Assembly: GCF_003865135.1 (NCBI RefSeq)
Contig: NZ_BHZC01000001.1
Span: forward strand, 1,674,001 to 1,738,000
DNA: 64,000 bases
Direction: 5' to 3'
DNA from: Streptomyces chrestomyceticus JCM 4735
Lineage (GTDB): Bacteria > Actinomycetota > Actinomycetes > Streptomycetales > Streptomycetaceae
Part shown: positions 1 through 8,668 of the stretch, in pieces
How the letters are laid out: each line of letters opens with the position of its first letter
Position numbering within the stretch: position 1 is the stretch's first letter
Translations under genes and position numbers: made by a program
Notes under the pieces: model-generated
Databases searched by the model: none
What the model was told of the DNA's origin: nothing
What the model saw: the letters and a program-made list of their open reading frames with translations, nothing else

Positions 1-755
1 GGGAGAGCGCTACCGGTCCCACCCGTACTGTCGAAACCACTCGAACCACGGACCCGGCCCACCCCACCGACCACTCCGCCCACCACAGCCACCACCCCCA
101 ACGCGGCCAGCGGCAAGGCTGGCGAGCTGCCCTGCGCCTCGTGGCGCGAGACGGTGGTGACCGCGAACGTGTGGGTGCCCAGCAGCGCGGCCGACGGCAA
201 CGCCTTCCCGATCGCCCGCCCCCACCCTTTCCCCAGCCCTCGCAGCCCCCGCCGCCCCCGCACCGAACCGGCCGGAGCCACCGAACCCGCGCCCTGCAAT
301 ACGTCGAGGGCACGGGCGCAGGCCATGGCCAGCGGGCCCGCCGGGGTGTTCTTGAGGTGGAGGTCGTACGCCCAGACGGTGGCGGCGAGGGCGGTGGCGG
401 TGACGAGGGACGGCCGGCCGGCCGCTGCCGCCAGGGCGAGGCCCGCCCCCGTCAGCCCGGCGGCCGCGCCGAGGGCGGCGGCCGGGGTGATGCGGCCGGA
501 CGGGATGGGGCGCCCCGGGCGTTCGACGGCGTCGGTGTCGCGGTCGGCCCAGTCGTTGAGCGCCATGCCCGCCTCGTAGAGGCAGAGCGAGGACCCGGTG
601 GCGAGGAGGGTGCGGCGGCCGGGCCGGGCCCCGGCTGCCGCCGCTCCCGCCAGCAGATCCCCCGGCACGCTGAACAGGGCGGAGACCCGGAGAAGTTCCC
701 ACCAGGGAGACGAGGGAGAGGAGGCAGAGGAGACGCTGCTCGGCGAGAAGCTCAT
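1..755 (-). CDS. UbiA-family (SCO3242-like) prenyltransferase, truncated by window edge
   Basis: Integral-membrane prenyltransferase expected to move a polyprenyl group onto an acceptor; the acceptor is unknown. Read from the ATG at 755, the frame stays open to base 1, giving at least 251 residues; the C-terminus lies outside the window. Residues 67-75 (NDWADRDTD) form the canonical NDxxDxxxD Mg-diphosphate motif, followed by RPGRPIPSGRI as in the family. Alternating hydrophobic stretches (for example LLATGSSLCLY, AAALGAAAGLTGAGLALAAA) fit UbiA helices. The ATG overlaps the stop of the upstream inositol-phosphate-synthase-like gene (ATGA), so the two are translationally coupled and probably act in one pathway. 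In streptomycetes this pair is known from Ebo-type clusters, whose other members would lie to the left. Family certain, substrate unknown. Confidence 0.85.
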   Translation of the reverse strand, partial: MSFSPSSVSSASSPSSPWWELLRVSALFSVPGDLLAGAAAAGARPGRRTLLATGSSLCLYEAGMALNDWADRDTDAVERPGRPIPSGRITPAAALGAAAGLTGAGLALAAAAGRPSLVTATALAATVWAYDLHLKNTPAGPLAMACARALDVLQGAGSVAPAGSVRGRRGLRGLGKGWGRAIGKALPSAALLGTHTFAVTTVSRHEAQGSSPALPLAALGVVAVVGGVVGGVGRVRGSSGFDSTGGTGSAL

Positions 756-1972
756 CGGCGGGTCCGGAGGTCGTCGGCGAAGGCGAGGAGTTCGGCGTAC
801 TGGTCGGCCAGGGCGGCGGGCCCGCCGTCCGGGTCCTTGAAGTAGAAGCCCAGGGGGGTGAGGGGCCCGGAGATGCCGGCCGCGTGCGCGGCGGCCGTCA
901 GGCGCGCCAGGTCGAGGACCAGCGGCGCGGCGAGCGCCGAGTCACAGCCCTGCCAGACGGTCTGGAGGATCATGCGGTTGCCGAGGAACCCTTCGAAGGC
1001 GACGTGGTCCCAGGCGGTCTTCCAGTCGCCGAGGGCGGGGACGTTGTCGATGTGCACCTCCCCTGGCGGTGCGGCCCCGAGATTGTCCGCGAGGACGCGT
1101 GCCTTGCCCGCGTTCTTGGCGGCCGCGGCCGCCGGGTCGGTCAGGGTGGCGCCGTCACCGCCGCCGAGCAGGTTGGTGCCGGACCAGGCGCGGACGGGGA
1201 GGGCCCGCTGGGCGAACATCGGAGCGAGTACGGAGCGCAGCAGTGTCTGTCCGGTCTTGCCGTCGCGGCCCGCGTACGGCAGCCCGCTGCACACGGCCAT
1301 CTGCTGGAGCAGCGGGTGGTGCATGCCGGTGGAGGGCGTGAAGTTGACGTACGGGCAGCCCGCGCGCAGCGCCGCGTGCGCGTAGAGGGAACTGGCCGGG
1401 AGGCGGTCGTCAGCGGGAGCGCGTTCGTCTCCGGCCGCCGGTTCCGTGGAGGCCACGTTGACGACGACGGCACGGTCGAGTGCGTGGCCCCGCAGGAACG
1501 CGCGCAGGTCGGCGGTGAAGGCGGTGACCAGCTCCCGGTCGTCGCGGTCGTCGCCGGGGAGCGGGCCGCCGGGCCGTACGGCTTCGTCCGCCGCGGCCAG
1601 TTCGGCCCGTACGGCGCGCGGCAGGCCGTACGGGAGCACGCCGCCCGCCGCGAGTTCCTCGGCCCGTTTGGGCAGCGGGTACGAGGTGGTGTCGTGGCCG
1701 CCGAACACGAGGGCGGACAGTGGCGGCAGCGGGACCCCGTCGAACGGCGCGGTCTCGGTGACCATGCCGGTCGGCGGGTGCAGCCAGGCGGCGACGGCGG
1801 CGCAGCCGGCGATCACGGTCGTCGCGACCGACCCCCGCGCCCCGACCAGCCACACTCCCGTACGCCCACCACTGCCTCCGACGCCCTCGCCGGAACTCAG
1901 CCCGTCCGCCTCACCGTTCCTATCCCCCTCCACACCCCTGCCTGCCCCCGCCACCCACTCCGGCCCCGTCAT
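752..1972 (-). CDS. Inositol-3-phosphate synthase family protein
   Basis: Predicted NAD-dependent cyclase of the myo-inositol-1-phosphate synthase family, 406 aa. A Rossmann element (WLVGARGSVATT) begins near residue 41, and the C-terminal part has the family signature CDSALAAPLVLDLA. The first 39 residues are Gly/Glu-rich and without family counterpart, so a later start (the GTG inside RTGVWLVG) is possible. The ATG at 1972 is favoured because it overlaps the upstream stop as ATGA. Its own stop overlaps the start of the prenyltransferase gene in the same way. At 406 aa it is longer than typical short bacterial synthases because of this tail. The product may be a cyclitol phosphate used by the neighbouring UbiA enzyme; that link is inference. 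Confidence 0.82.
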   Translation of the reverse strand: MTGPEWVAGAGRGVEGDRNGEADGLSSGEGVGGSGGRTGVWLVGARGSVATTVIAGCAAVAAWLHPPTGMVTETAPFDGVPLPPLSALVFGGHDTTSYPLPKRAEELAAGGVLPYGLPRAVRAELAAADEAVRPGGPLPGDDRDDRELVTAFTADLRAFLRGHALDRAVVVNVASTEPAAGDERAPADDRLPASSLYAHAALRAGCPYVNFTPSTGMHHPLLQQMAVCSGLPYAGRDGKTGQTLLRSVLAPMFAQRALPVRAWSGTNLLGGGDGATLTDPAAAAAKNAGKARVLADNLGAAPPGEVHIDNVPALGDWKTAWDHVAFEGFLGNRMILQTVWQGCDSALAAPLVLDLARLTAAAHAAGISGPLTPLGFYFKDPDGGPAALADQYAELLAFADDLRTRR

Positions 1973-3324
1973 CCTCTGCCGCCCTTCGCCGCCGTCTCGT
2001 ACTCCTTCACCCGGATGTTGCGGAAGGAGATCCGGTCCTCGTCACCGTGGTTCTGGATGCCGATGTGGCCCTGGCGCAGGCTGCGCGCCGGGTCCGTGTT
2101 CGTGAAGTCGTTGATCTGCCGTCCGTTGAGGTACACGCGCAGCCGTTCGCCCTCGACCCGGAGTTCGTAGGTGTTCCACTCCCCCGGCGGGTTGAGCGCG
2201 GCGTCGCGCGCCGCGGCGTCCGCGGCCTGGAATCCGTAGACGGAGCCGGTGGTGCGGTCCGGGGCGTCGGTGGCGTCGATCTGGATCTCGTAGCCGTTGT
2301 TCACCGCCGACCAGGGGTCGTCGGAGGGCGGGAAGCCGAGGAAGACCCCGGAGTTGTCGTCGCCGTCGGTGCCGGACATCTTCCAGTCCAGTTTGAGGGA
2401 GTACGAACCGAATTCCCGGGCCGCGTACCAGAGCAGGCCCATGCCGCCGGAGGAGGTGAGGGTGCCGTCCTCCAGGGTGAAGGAGCCGGGGCCCGCCTGT
2501 TGCCAGCCGCGGGTGGAGGTGCCGTCGAAAAGGGGCCGGTAGCCGGTCTCCGGGCGGCAGTCGGCCTGGGCGGCGCCGGTGGCCCAGCGGATGCCGCCCA
2601 GCAGGTGGGTGCGGAAGGCGGGGTCGGCGAAGGACTGCCGGGTGTGGCCGCCGCCGGTGTAGAAGGCCCGGCCGCCGCGGTACTCCTGGCACCAGGCGAT
2701 GGGGTGGTCGCCGCCCATCGTGCCGCCGCTGTACGTGGACTCGTCGAGGGCGGCGAGGACGTGGGCGCGGGTGCGCGGGTTGCTGCGGTAGTTGTACCAC
2801 TCGTCCGTACGGTCCCAGGCCGCCGTGAGGTGGGCGGAGGCCGGGTGGGCGCGGTCCTCGACGCGTACGGTGGCGGGCTGCACGGCGGGGTGGGACTGGA
2901 AGTAGGCGCCTGCCAGTTCCCCGTAGAAGGGCCAGTCGTACTCGGTGTCGGCGGCGGCGTGCACACCGACGTAACCGCCGCCGCGCGCGATGTAGCGTTC
3001 GAACGCCTGCTGTTGGGCAGCACCCAGCACGTCGCCGGTGGTGGAGAGGAAGACGACGGCGGTGTAGCGGGACAGGCGCTTGTCGTTGAAGGCGGCGGCG
3101 TCCTCGGTGGCGTCCACGGTGAATCCGTGCTGCCGGCCGAGTGCCTTGACGGCGGCGATGCCGTCGGGGATCGAGTCGTGCCGGAATCCGGCGGTCTTGG
3201 AGAAGACCAGGACCCGGTGCTCGTCGCGTTCCGGGGCACGGGTGGTGCCGCCGGGCAGGGCCATGGTCGCCAGCAGGGTGGCGGCGGCCGCCGCGGTGGT
3301 GGCCAGCCGGGCAACGGGGTACAT
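1969..3324 (-). CDS. Secreted ThuA-domain / DUF1080 (3-keto-disaccharide hydrolase) protein
   Basis: Exported two-domain sugar-processing protein of 451 aa. The start chosen is the ATG at 3324, which has a strong GGAGGAAGGAG ribosome site; the frame runs further upstream but without one. A signal peptide (LATTAAAAATLLATMALPGG) precedes a ThuA-like domain at about residues 35-245 (VLVFSKTAGFRHDSI, YVGVHAAADTEYDWPFYG, WCQEYRGGRAFYTGGGHT). A DUF1080/3-keto-disaccharide hydrolase beta-sandwich follows at about residues 260-445 (LFDGTSTRGW, DDNSGVFLGFP, GEWNTYELRVEG, GHIGIQNHG). Known family members act on 3-keto sugars; ThuA belongs to trehalose utilisation systems that pass through 3-ketotrehalose. 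It follows the GSDH-type protein by 114 bp and is coupled to the next gene by ATGA. Confidence 0.88.
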   Translation of the reverse strand: MYPVARLATTAAAAATLLATMALPGGTTRAPERDEHRVLVFSKTAGFRHDSIPDGIAAVKALGRQHGFTVDATEDAAAFNDKRLSRYTAVVFLSTTGDVLGAAQQQAFERYIARGGGYVGVHAAADTEYDWPFYGELAGAYFQSHPAVQPATVRVEDRAHPASAHLTAAWDRTDEWYNYRSNPRTRAHVLAALDESTYSGGTMGGDHPIAWCQEYRGGRAFYTGGGHTRQSFADPAFRTHLLGGIRWATGAAQADCRPETGYRPLFDGTSTRGWQQAGPGSFTLEDGTLTSSGGMGLLWYAAREFGSYSLKLDWKMSGTDGDDNSGVFLGFPPSDDPWSAVNNGYEIQIDATDAPDRTTGSVYGFQAADAAARDAALNPPGEWNTYELRVEGERLRVYLNGRQINDFTNTDPARSLRQGHIGIQNHGDEDRISFRNIRVKEYETAAKGGRG

Positions 3325-3438
3325 ACGAGGTCTCCTTCCTCCGGCCACGGGGCGGGCGGCCGGCGCTTCCGCGTCCGGCCGTCCCGGGCGCCGTCCGCGC
3401 TGTCCGCGCCGTCCGCCCGCCCCGGTGGCCACCTGGGG

Positions 3439-5916
3439 TCAGCCGGTGGTGAAGGTGAAGTCGTCCACGTCGTAGAGGGCGCCGGTGCCGCTGCCCTTGA
3501 AGACGAGGTAGAGGGTGGTGGTACCGGCCGGGGGTTTGCCGCCGAGGGCGGCCGAGACGTCGGTGAAGGTCTCCCAGCCGCCGGTCACCGGCACCTTGAC
3601 GCTGCCGAGCAGCGGTCCGTCCGCCCGGCCCGTACGGATCTCCAGCGTGCCGCCGGACCCGGCGGAGGACACCCGGGCGGTGAACTTCTTCGCGTTCTTG
3701 ACGCGGTACGGCTGGAACGCGATCCAGTCACCGTCGTGGATGTCGCCCACGGTCCGGCCGCCGTGCGCCGGTGTGTGGGTGATGATCTGGACGCCGCGGG
3801 AGGCGCCGAAGTGCTCGGCCTGGCGGTGCCGGGGCTGGGTGACGGCCTGGTCGTGGGTGGTCAGCGGCGGCTGGCCGTTGGCCCCCAGGTCGGTGTACTC
3901 GGCGTCGAAGACCCCGAAGATGTTGGCGTTGGGGTCGTGCTCGTTGTCCGCCGAGGTCTGGATGGTGCCGGAGCAGCCGGTGGCGGAGGTGACGGGGTGG
4001 CCGTGGCTGTCGTGGCCGAGGATGTGGGTGACCTTGACCCTGGCGCAGTCGACGGTGCGGTCCTCGGGGTCGGTGACCTTGACCTTGAAGGGAACCTTGT
4101 CACCGAAGGTGAACAACTGCCCGTCTCCCGGGAGTTCCAGGGTGACCGTGGGCGCGGTGTTGCCGACGGTCAGGTACACGCTCGCCGTGCCGGTGCGGCC
4201 GCCGGGGTCCTTGGCGGTGACGGTCGCGGTGTAGGTGCCGTTCTTGCGGTACGTGTGGGCCGGGTTCTGCTGGTTCGAGGTGGTGCCGTCGCCGAAGTCC
4301 CAGGTGTACGTGAGCGGGTCGCCGTCCGCGTCGGTGGCCGCGGCGGTGAATCTCGCGCGGAGCGGCGCCTGTCCGGAGGTGCGGTCGGCCTTGGCCTCGG
4401 CGACCGGTGAGTGGCCGCCGGTGGCGTTCTCGATGCGGTAGAGGGCGGAGTTCGCGTCGCCGTTGAAGTAGCCGGTCCCGTAGTCCAGGACGTACAGCGC
4501 GCCGTCCGGGCCGAAGGCCATGTCCATGACCTGGGTGCCCTTCCAGGGGAAGGCGTTGATGGTGCGTCCGGTGCCGTCCGCGGTCTGCTCGATGCGCTTG
4601 ATCCAGCGGCGCCCGAACTCCCCGGCGAAGAAGTTCCCGTCGTACGCCTGCGGAAACTTGACCTGCGAGGCGGAGGCGGCGTCGTAGCGGTAGACGGGGC
4701 CGGCCATCGGGGACTCGGAGCCGGTGCCGAACTCGGGCACCGATCCGCCGTCGTACGGGATCCAGGCGGGTTGGGCGGCCGGCAGGTCGGTCAGCCCGGT
4801 GTTGCGCGGCGAGGTGTTCTTCGGGGCGGCGCAGTCGAAGGCGGCGCCGGAGGTTTCGGTGGCGAAGTCGTAGTCCACGTAGGCGTCGTTGTTGCCGGTG
4901 CAGTACGGCCATCCGTAGTTGCCGGGCTTGGTGACGCGCGTGAACTCGACCTGGCCCGCCGGGCCGCGCTTCGGGTCGGCGGTGCCCGCGTCGGGCCCGT
5001 AGTCGCCCACGTAGACGGTGCCGGTGGGCTTGTCGACGCTCATCCGGAAGGGGTTGCGGAAGCCCATCGCGTAGATCTCCGGCCGGGCCTTCGCGGTGCC
5101 GGCCGGGAAGAGGTTGCCGTCGGGAACGGAATACGTGCCGTCGGCGTTGACCTTTATACGCAGGATCTTGCCGCGAAGGTCATCGGTGTTCCCCGCGCTC
5201 CGCTGGGCGTCGTAGGCAGGGTTGCGGATCGCGCGCTCGTCGATGGGCGTGTAACCGTCGGAGGCGAACGGGTTGGAGTCGTCGCCGGTGGAGAGGTAGA
5301 GGTTGCCCTGGGCGTCGAAGTCGATGTCGCCGCCCACGTGGCAGCAGATGCCTCGGGAGGCGGGCACGTCCAGGATCTTCTTCTCTCCGGTCAGGTCCAG
5401 GGTGCCGTCGGCCTTCAGGACGAAGCGGGAGAGGCGGTTGACGCCGTCGAACTTCGCGAAGTCCGCCGCGGTGCCCTCGTCGGGGGCGTCGCCGGAGGGA
5501 GTGTGGAGAGGAGGCGCGTAGTAGAGGTAGACGAAGCGGTTGGCGGCGAAGCCGGGGTCGATGCCGACGCCCTGGAGGCCCTCCTCGTCGTGACTGTAGA
5601 CGGACAGCTTGCCCGCGACCTTCGTGCTGCCGCCCGCGTCGGTCAGGCGCACCGTTCCGTCCCGCGAGGTGTGCAGCACGGACCGGTCCGGCAGCACGGC
5701 GAGCGACATCGGCTCGCCCATCTCGGGCTCCCCCTTGGCGAGGGTGACCTGCTGGAAGTCCTCGGCGGCGGCCGGGGCGACCTGCGGCGTGCCCGCAGCC
5801 GGTACGGCCGTGGCGGCCGGGACACCGGCCAGGGACAGGGACGTGGCGGCCAGCAGCGCACTCGCGAACAGGGCGAGTGCCGGGCGCAGAGTGCCTCGGC
5901 GTGATCTTCGGTGCAC
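3439..5916 (-). CDS. Secreted GSDH-type (PQQ-like) sugar dehydrogenase with PKD and CBM6-like domains
   Basis: Large secreted protein of 825 aa. An Arg-rich signal peptide (RRSRRGTLRPALALFASALLA) ends near residue 45. The glucose/sorbosone dehydrogenase beta-propeller spans about residues 55-490, with LQGVGIDPGFAANRFVYLYY, the CCHVGGDIDFDAQGNLYLSTGDD stretch (in two halves) and a family-typical GPDGALYVLDYG near its end. A PKD repeat follows (residues about 500-585, YTWDFGDGTTSNQQNPAHTY). An Ig-like segment and a C-terminal CBM6-like carbohydrate-binding domain end the chain. Propellers of this family often need PQQ and Ca2+, but no PQQ genes are visible here. It probably oxidises or binds an extracellular glycoside handled by the neighbouring enzymes. 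Family call is firm; activity is inferred. Confidence 0.88.
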   Translation of the reverse strand: MHRRSRRGTLRPALALFASALLAATSLSLAGVPAATAVPAAGTPQVAPAAAEDFQQVTLAKGEPEMGEPMSLAVLPDRSVLHTSRDGTVRLTDAGGSTKVAGKLSVYSHDEEGLQGVGIDPGFAANRFVYLYYAPPLHTPSGDAPDEGTAADFAKFDGVNRLSRFVLKADGTLDLTGEKKILDVPASRGICCHVGGDIDFDAQGNLYLSTGDDSNPFASDGYTPIDERAIRNPAYDAQRSAGNTDDLRGKILRIKVNADGTYSVPDGNLFPAGTAKARPEIYAMGFRNPFRMSVDKPTGTVYVGDYGPDAGTADPKRGPAGQVEFTRVTKPGNYGWPYCTGNNDAYVDYDFATETSGAAFDCAAPKNTSPRNTGLTDLPAAQPAWIPYDGGSVPEFGTGSESPMAGPVYRYDAASASQVKFPQAYDGNFFAGEFGRRWIKRIEQTADGTGRTINAFPWKGTQVMDMAFGPDGALYVLDYGTGYFNGDANSALYRIENATGGHSPVAEAKADRTSGQAPLRARFTAAATDADGDPLTYTWDFGDGTTSNQQNPAHTYRKNGTYTATVTAKDPGGRTGTASVYLTVGNTAPTVTLELPGDGQLFTFGDKVPFKVKVTDPEDRTVDCARVKVTHILGHDSHGHPVTSATGCSGTIQTSADNEHDPNANIFGVFDAEYTDLGANGQPPLTTHDQAVTQPRHRQAEHFGASRGVQIITHTPAHGGRTVGDIHDGDWIAFQPYRVKNAKKFTARVSSAGSGGTLEIRTGRADGPLLGSVKVPVTGGWETFTDVSAALGGKPPAGTTTLYLVFKGSGTGALYDVDDFTFTTG

Positions 5917-6031
5917 GGTGCCTCCCTTGCGGGTGGGTGGGCGATGGGGTGTCGCTCGGCCATACGGCCCGGCCGGGGTGCGCGCCGGGCGTCGCGATGC
6001 CTGCGGAGATCCGTCGGGAGCGCCCTGGTCC

Positions 6032-7045
6032 TCAGCCGCCGGACGGGTCCGCCCCGAACGCCGCGTCGAACGCGGCGGCGGGCGGCTCGTAGTCGTACGC
6101 CTTGAGATGGGCCAGCGCTTCGGGCGCGCCCTGGAGGCGGTCCATGCCCGGGTCCTCCCACTCGACCGACACCGGGCCCTCGTAGCCGATCGAACGCAGC
6201 ATCCGGAAGACGTCCTCCCAGGGCACCTCGCCGTGCCCGGCCGAGACGAAGTCCCAGCCGCGGCGCGGGTCGCCCCAGGGCAGGTGGGAGCCGAGGCGGC
6301 CGTTGCGGCCGTCCAGCCGGCGCCGCGCCTCCTTGCAGTCCACGTGGTAGATCCGGTCCCGGAAGTCGTACAGGAAGCCGACCGGGTCGAGGTCCTGCCA
6401 GACGAAGTGGCTGGGGTCGAAGTTCAGGCCGAAGGCGGGCCGGTCGCCGACCGCCTCCAGGGCGCGGCGGGTGGTCCAGTAGTCGTACGCGATCTCGCCG
6501 GGGTGCACCTCGTGGGCGAAGCGCACGCCCTCCGCGTCGAAGACGTCCAGGACCGGCCCCCACCGTTCGGCGAAGTCGGTGTATCCGGCTTCGACCGTCG
6601 AGGGCGGTACGGGCGGGAACATGGCGACCAGGTGCCAGATCGCGGAGCCGGTGAAGCCGGCCACGGTCCGTACGCCGAAGGCCGCGGCGGCGCGTGCGGT
6701 GTCCGCCATCTCGGCGGCGGCCCGGCGCCGTACGCCCTCCGGTTCGCCGTCGCCCCAGACGCGGGCGGGCAGGATGGCGCGGTGCCGCTCGTCGATGATC
6801 GCGTCGCAGACGGCCTGGCCCACCAGGTGGTTGGAGATGGCCCAGCACTTCAGGCCGTACTTGTCGAGGAGCTGGCCGCGGGTGGCGAGGTAGCCCGGCT
6901 CGGCGAGGGCCCGGTCCACTTCGAAGTGGTCGCCCCAGCAGGCGAGTTCGAGACCGTCGTAGCCGAAGTCGCGGGCGAGCCGGCAGACCTCCTCCAGGGG
7001 CAGGTCGGCCCACTGTCCGGTGAAGAGCGTGAACGGTCTGGCCAT
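6032..7045 (-). CDS. Sugar phosphate isomerase/epimerase (xylose-isomerase-like TIM barrel)
   Basis: Cytoplasmic TIM-barrel enzyme of the AP-endonuclease-2/xylose-isomerase-like superfamily, 337 aa, the usual length. The ATG at 7045 has GAGGAGT upstream. Family features include [15 protein letters not shown] near the N-terminus, the metal-ligand regions [27 protein letters not shown] and HVDCKEA, and the C-terminal [12 protein letters not shown] acidic ligand. Relatives (IolE/IolI-type, keto-sugar isomerases and C-glycoside enzymes) bind one divalent metal and shift protons on sugars or keto-sugars. It lies between the Gfo/Idh oxidoreductase and the secreted GSDH gene, so a keto-sugar epimerase or isomerase role is plausible. 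Exact substrate not deducible. Confidence 0.9.
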   Translation of the reverse strand: MARPFTLFTGQWADLPLEEVCRLARDFGYDGLELACWGDHFEVDRALAEPGYLATRGQLLDKYGLKCWAISNHLVGQAVCDAIIDERHRAILPARVWGDGEPEGVRRRAAAEMADTARAAAAFGVRTVAGFTGSAIWHLVAMFPPVPPSTVEAGYTDFAERWGPVLDVFDAEGVRFAHEVHPGEIAYDYWTTRRALEAVGDRPAFGLNFDPSHFVWQDLDPVGFLYDFRDRIYHVDCKEARRRLDGRNGRLGSHLPWGDPRRGWDFVSAGHGEVPWEDVFRMLRSIGYEGPVSVEWEDPGMDRLQGAPEALAHLKAYDYEPPAAAFDAAFGADPSGG

Positions 7046-7098
7046 GCGTGACTCCTCGGGGCGGGCGGGTGGACGGGCGGAGAGGCGCGGGGGTGCCG

Positions 7099-7134
7099 GG
7101 CGGTACGAGGCGGTACGGGGTGCGGGGCGGTACG
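7099..7134. repeat. Three short GGCGGTACG direct repeats in the intergenic gap
   Basis: GGCGGTACG occurs at 7099, 7109 and 7126 in the 158-bp gap between the isomerase and oxidoreductase genes. It is a small slippage-like repeat; no hairpin or promoter could be recognised with it. Confidence 0.4.
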
Positions 7135-7203
7135 GGTGGTGCGGTGGCGGGCTGCGAGGAAACGATCCGGCCGGTGGCCGCGGCTGACAAGAGGGAGGGT
7201 GCG

Positions 7204-8607
7204 TCAGGTGGGGATGTCGGCCACCGGCACGGGTTCGGATCCGGGTACGGGAGCGGGGGCGGATTCGGGTACGGGCGTGTACGCGCAGTTCCTGGCCGCG
7301 CTGTCCTCGACCGCCGCCAGCACCCGCTGCACCTGCAGCCCGTCCGCGAAGGACGGCGCGGGCTCCCGGCCGGCCGCGACGGCGTGCACGAGGTCGCGTG
7401 CCTGGTGGACGAAGGTGTGCTCGTAACCGAGGCCGTGGCCGGGCGGCCACCACGCCTCCAGGTACGGATGACCGGGTTCGGTGACCAGGATGCGACGGAA
7501 GCCGGCCGCGACGGCCGGTTCGGTGTGGTCGTGGAAGGACAGCTCGTTGAGCCGCTCCAGGTCGAAGGCGAGCGAGCCGTGTTCCCCGTTGAGTTCGATG
7601 CGCAGCGCGTTCTTGCGGCCCGCGGCGACCCGGCTGGCCTCGAAGGAGGCGAGCGCACCGGAGGCGAAGCGGCCGGTGAACAGCGCGGCGTCGTCGACGG
7701 TGACGGAGCCCAGGCCGCCGGTGGGCAGCGGCCGTTCCCGTACGAAGGTGCCGGTGACGGCGGAGACGCCCGCGAGCCGTTCCCCCGCCAGGTACTGGGC
7801 GAGGTCGACGATGTGCGCGCCGAGGTCGCCGAGCGCCCCGGAACCCGCCTGTTCCCGGCGCAGCCGCCAGGTCAGGGGCGCTTCGGGGTCGACCAGCCAG
7901 TCCTGGAGGTAGGTGGCGCGTACATGACGGAGGGTGCCGATCCGGCCGTCACGGATCATGTGGCGGGCGAGGGCGACGGCCGGGGTGCGGCGGTAGTTGA
8001 ACCCGACCATGGCGCGTTGGCCGCGGGCCCGGGCGGCCTCGGCGGCAGCCGCCATCGCCTCGGCCTCCGCCACGGTGTTCGCCAGGGGCTTCTCGCACAG
8101 TACGTGCTTGCCCGCGGCCAGCGCGGCGACGGCGATCTCGGCGTGACTGTCGCCCGGCGTGCAGATGTCGACGAGCTGCACGTCGGCACGGTCGAGCAGG
8201 TGCCGCCAGTCGGTCTCGGCGGCGGCCCAGCCGTGCCGGGCCGCGGCGGCCGCGACGGCGTCCCGGTCGCGGCCGCACACCGCGTTCATCGCGGGGCGCA
8301 GCGGCAGGTCGAAGACGCGGCCCACGGTGCGCCAGCCCTGGGAATGGGCGGCGCCCATGAAGGCGTAGCCGACCATGCCGATGCCCAGTTCCGCCCGCGG
8401 GCCGGGGGGTGGGGGCTGGTGGGGTTGCGGGGTCCGCCGGGGCGGCGGGGTCACGTCCGTAACCGGTCGTGCGGGGTGCGGTGCCGGATGCCGTACGTGG
8501 TCCCCCCGGTCGTCGTGCCCACCGGGCTCGTCGCGGTCCTCACGATCGTCGTGCTCGTCGCGGTTATCCCGATCGTCGTGCTCGTCGTGCTCCTCGCGGT
8601 CATTCAT
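7204..8607 (-). CDS. Gfo/Idh/MocA family oxidoreductase with Asp/His/Arg-rich N-terminal extension
   Basis: NAD(P)-dependent sugar or inositol oxidoreductase, 467 aa. The Rossmann fold begins only near residue 74 ([19 protein letters not shown]). The family CEKPLA motif with its catalytic-site lysine follows, and then the substrate domain ([18 protein letters not shown] with the usual Asp-x3-His). Family members normally start a few residues before the Rossmann fold. Here about 70 extra residues come first, the first 37 almost only Asp, His, Arg, Glu and Asn, encoded by internally repeated DNA at 8520-8605. The ATG at 8607 has GAGGTGA close upstream; a later GTG cannot be excluded. Lying downstream of an RbsABC-type importer, it probably oxidises the imported sugar, possibly at C3 as ThuB does. 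Family certain, substrate inferred. Confidence 0.9.
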   Translation of the reverse strand: MNDREEHDEHDDRDNRDEHDDREDRDEPGGHDDRGDHVRHPAPHPARPVTDVTPPPRRTPQPHQPPPPGPRAELGIGMVGYAFMGAAHSQGWRTVGRVFDLPLRPAMNAVCGRDRDAVAAAAARHGWAAAETDWRHLLDRADVQLVDICTPGDSHAEIAVAALAAGKHVLCEKPLANTVAEAEAMAAAAEAARARGQRAMVGFNYRRTPAVALARHMIRDGRIGTLRHVRATYLQDWLVDPEAPLTWRLRREQAGSGALGDLGAHIVDLAQYLAGERLAGVSAVTGTFVRERPLPTGGLGSVTVDDAALFTGRFASGALASFEASRVAAGRKNALRIELNGEHGSLAFDLERLNELSFHDHTEPAVAAGFRRILVTEPGHPYLEAWWPPGHGLGYEHTFVHQARDLVHAVAAGREPAPSFADGLQVQRVLAAVEDSAARNCAYTPVPESAPAPVPGSEPVPVADIPT

Positions 8608-8668
8608 GCATCACCTCGTCGGTCGGCCGTGGTCGGCGGTCTTCCGGGTAACTGCGCGGTCCGGTCGA

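Noticed and set aside
2047..4410. 787-codon plus-strand open frame over the ThuA/GSDH genes
   Set aside because: Gly/Val/Arg-rich antisense shadow of two well-supported secreted proteins.
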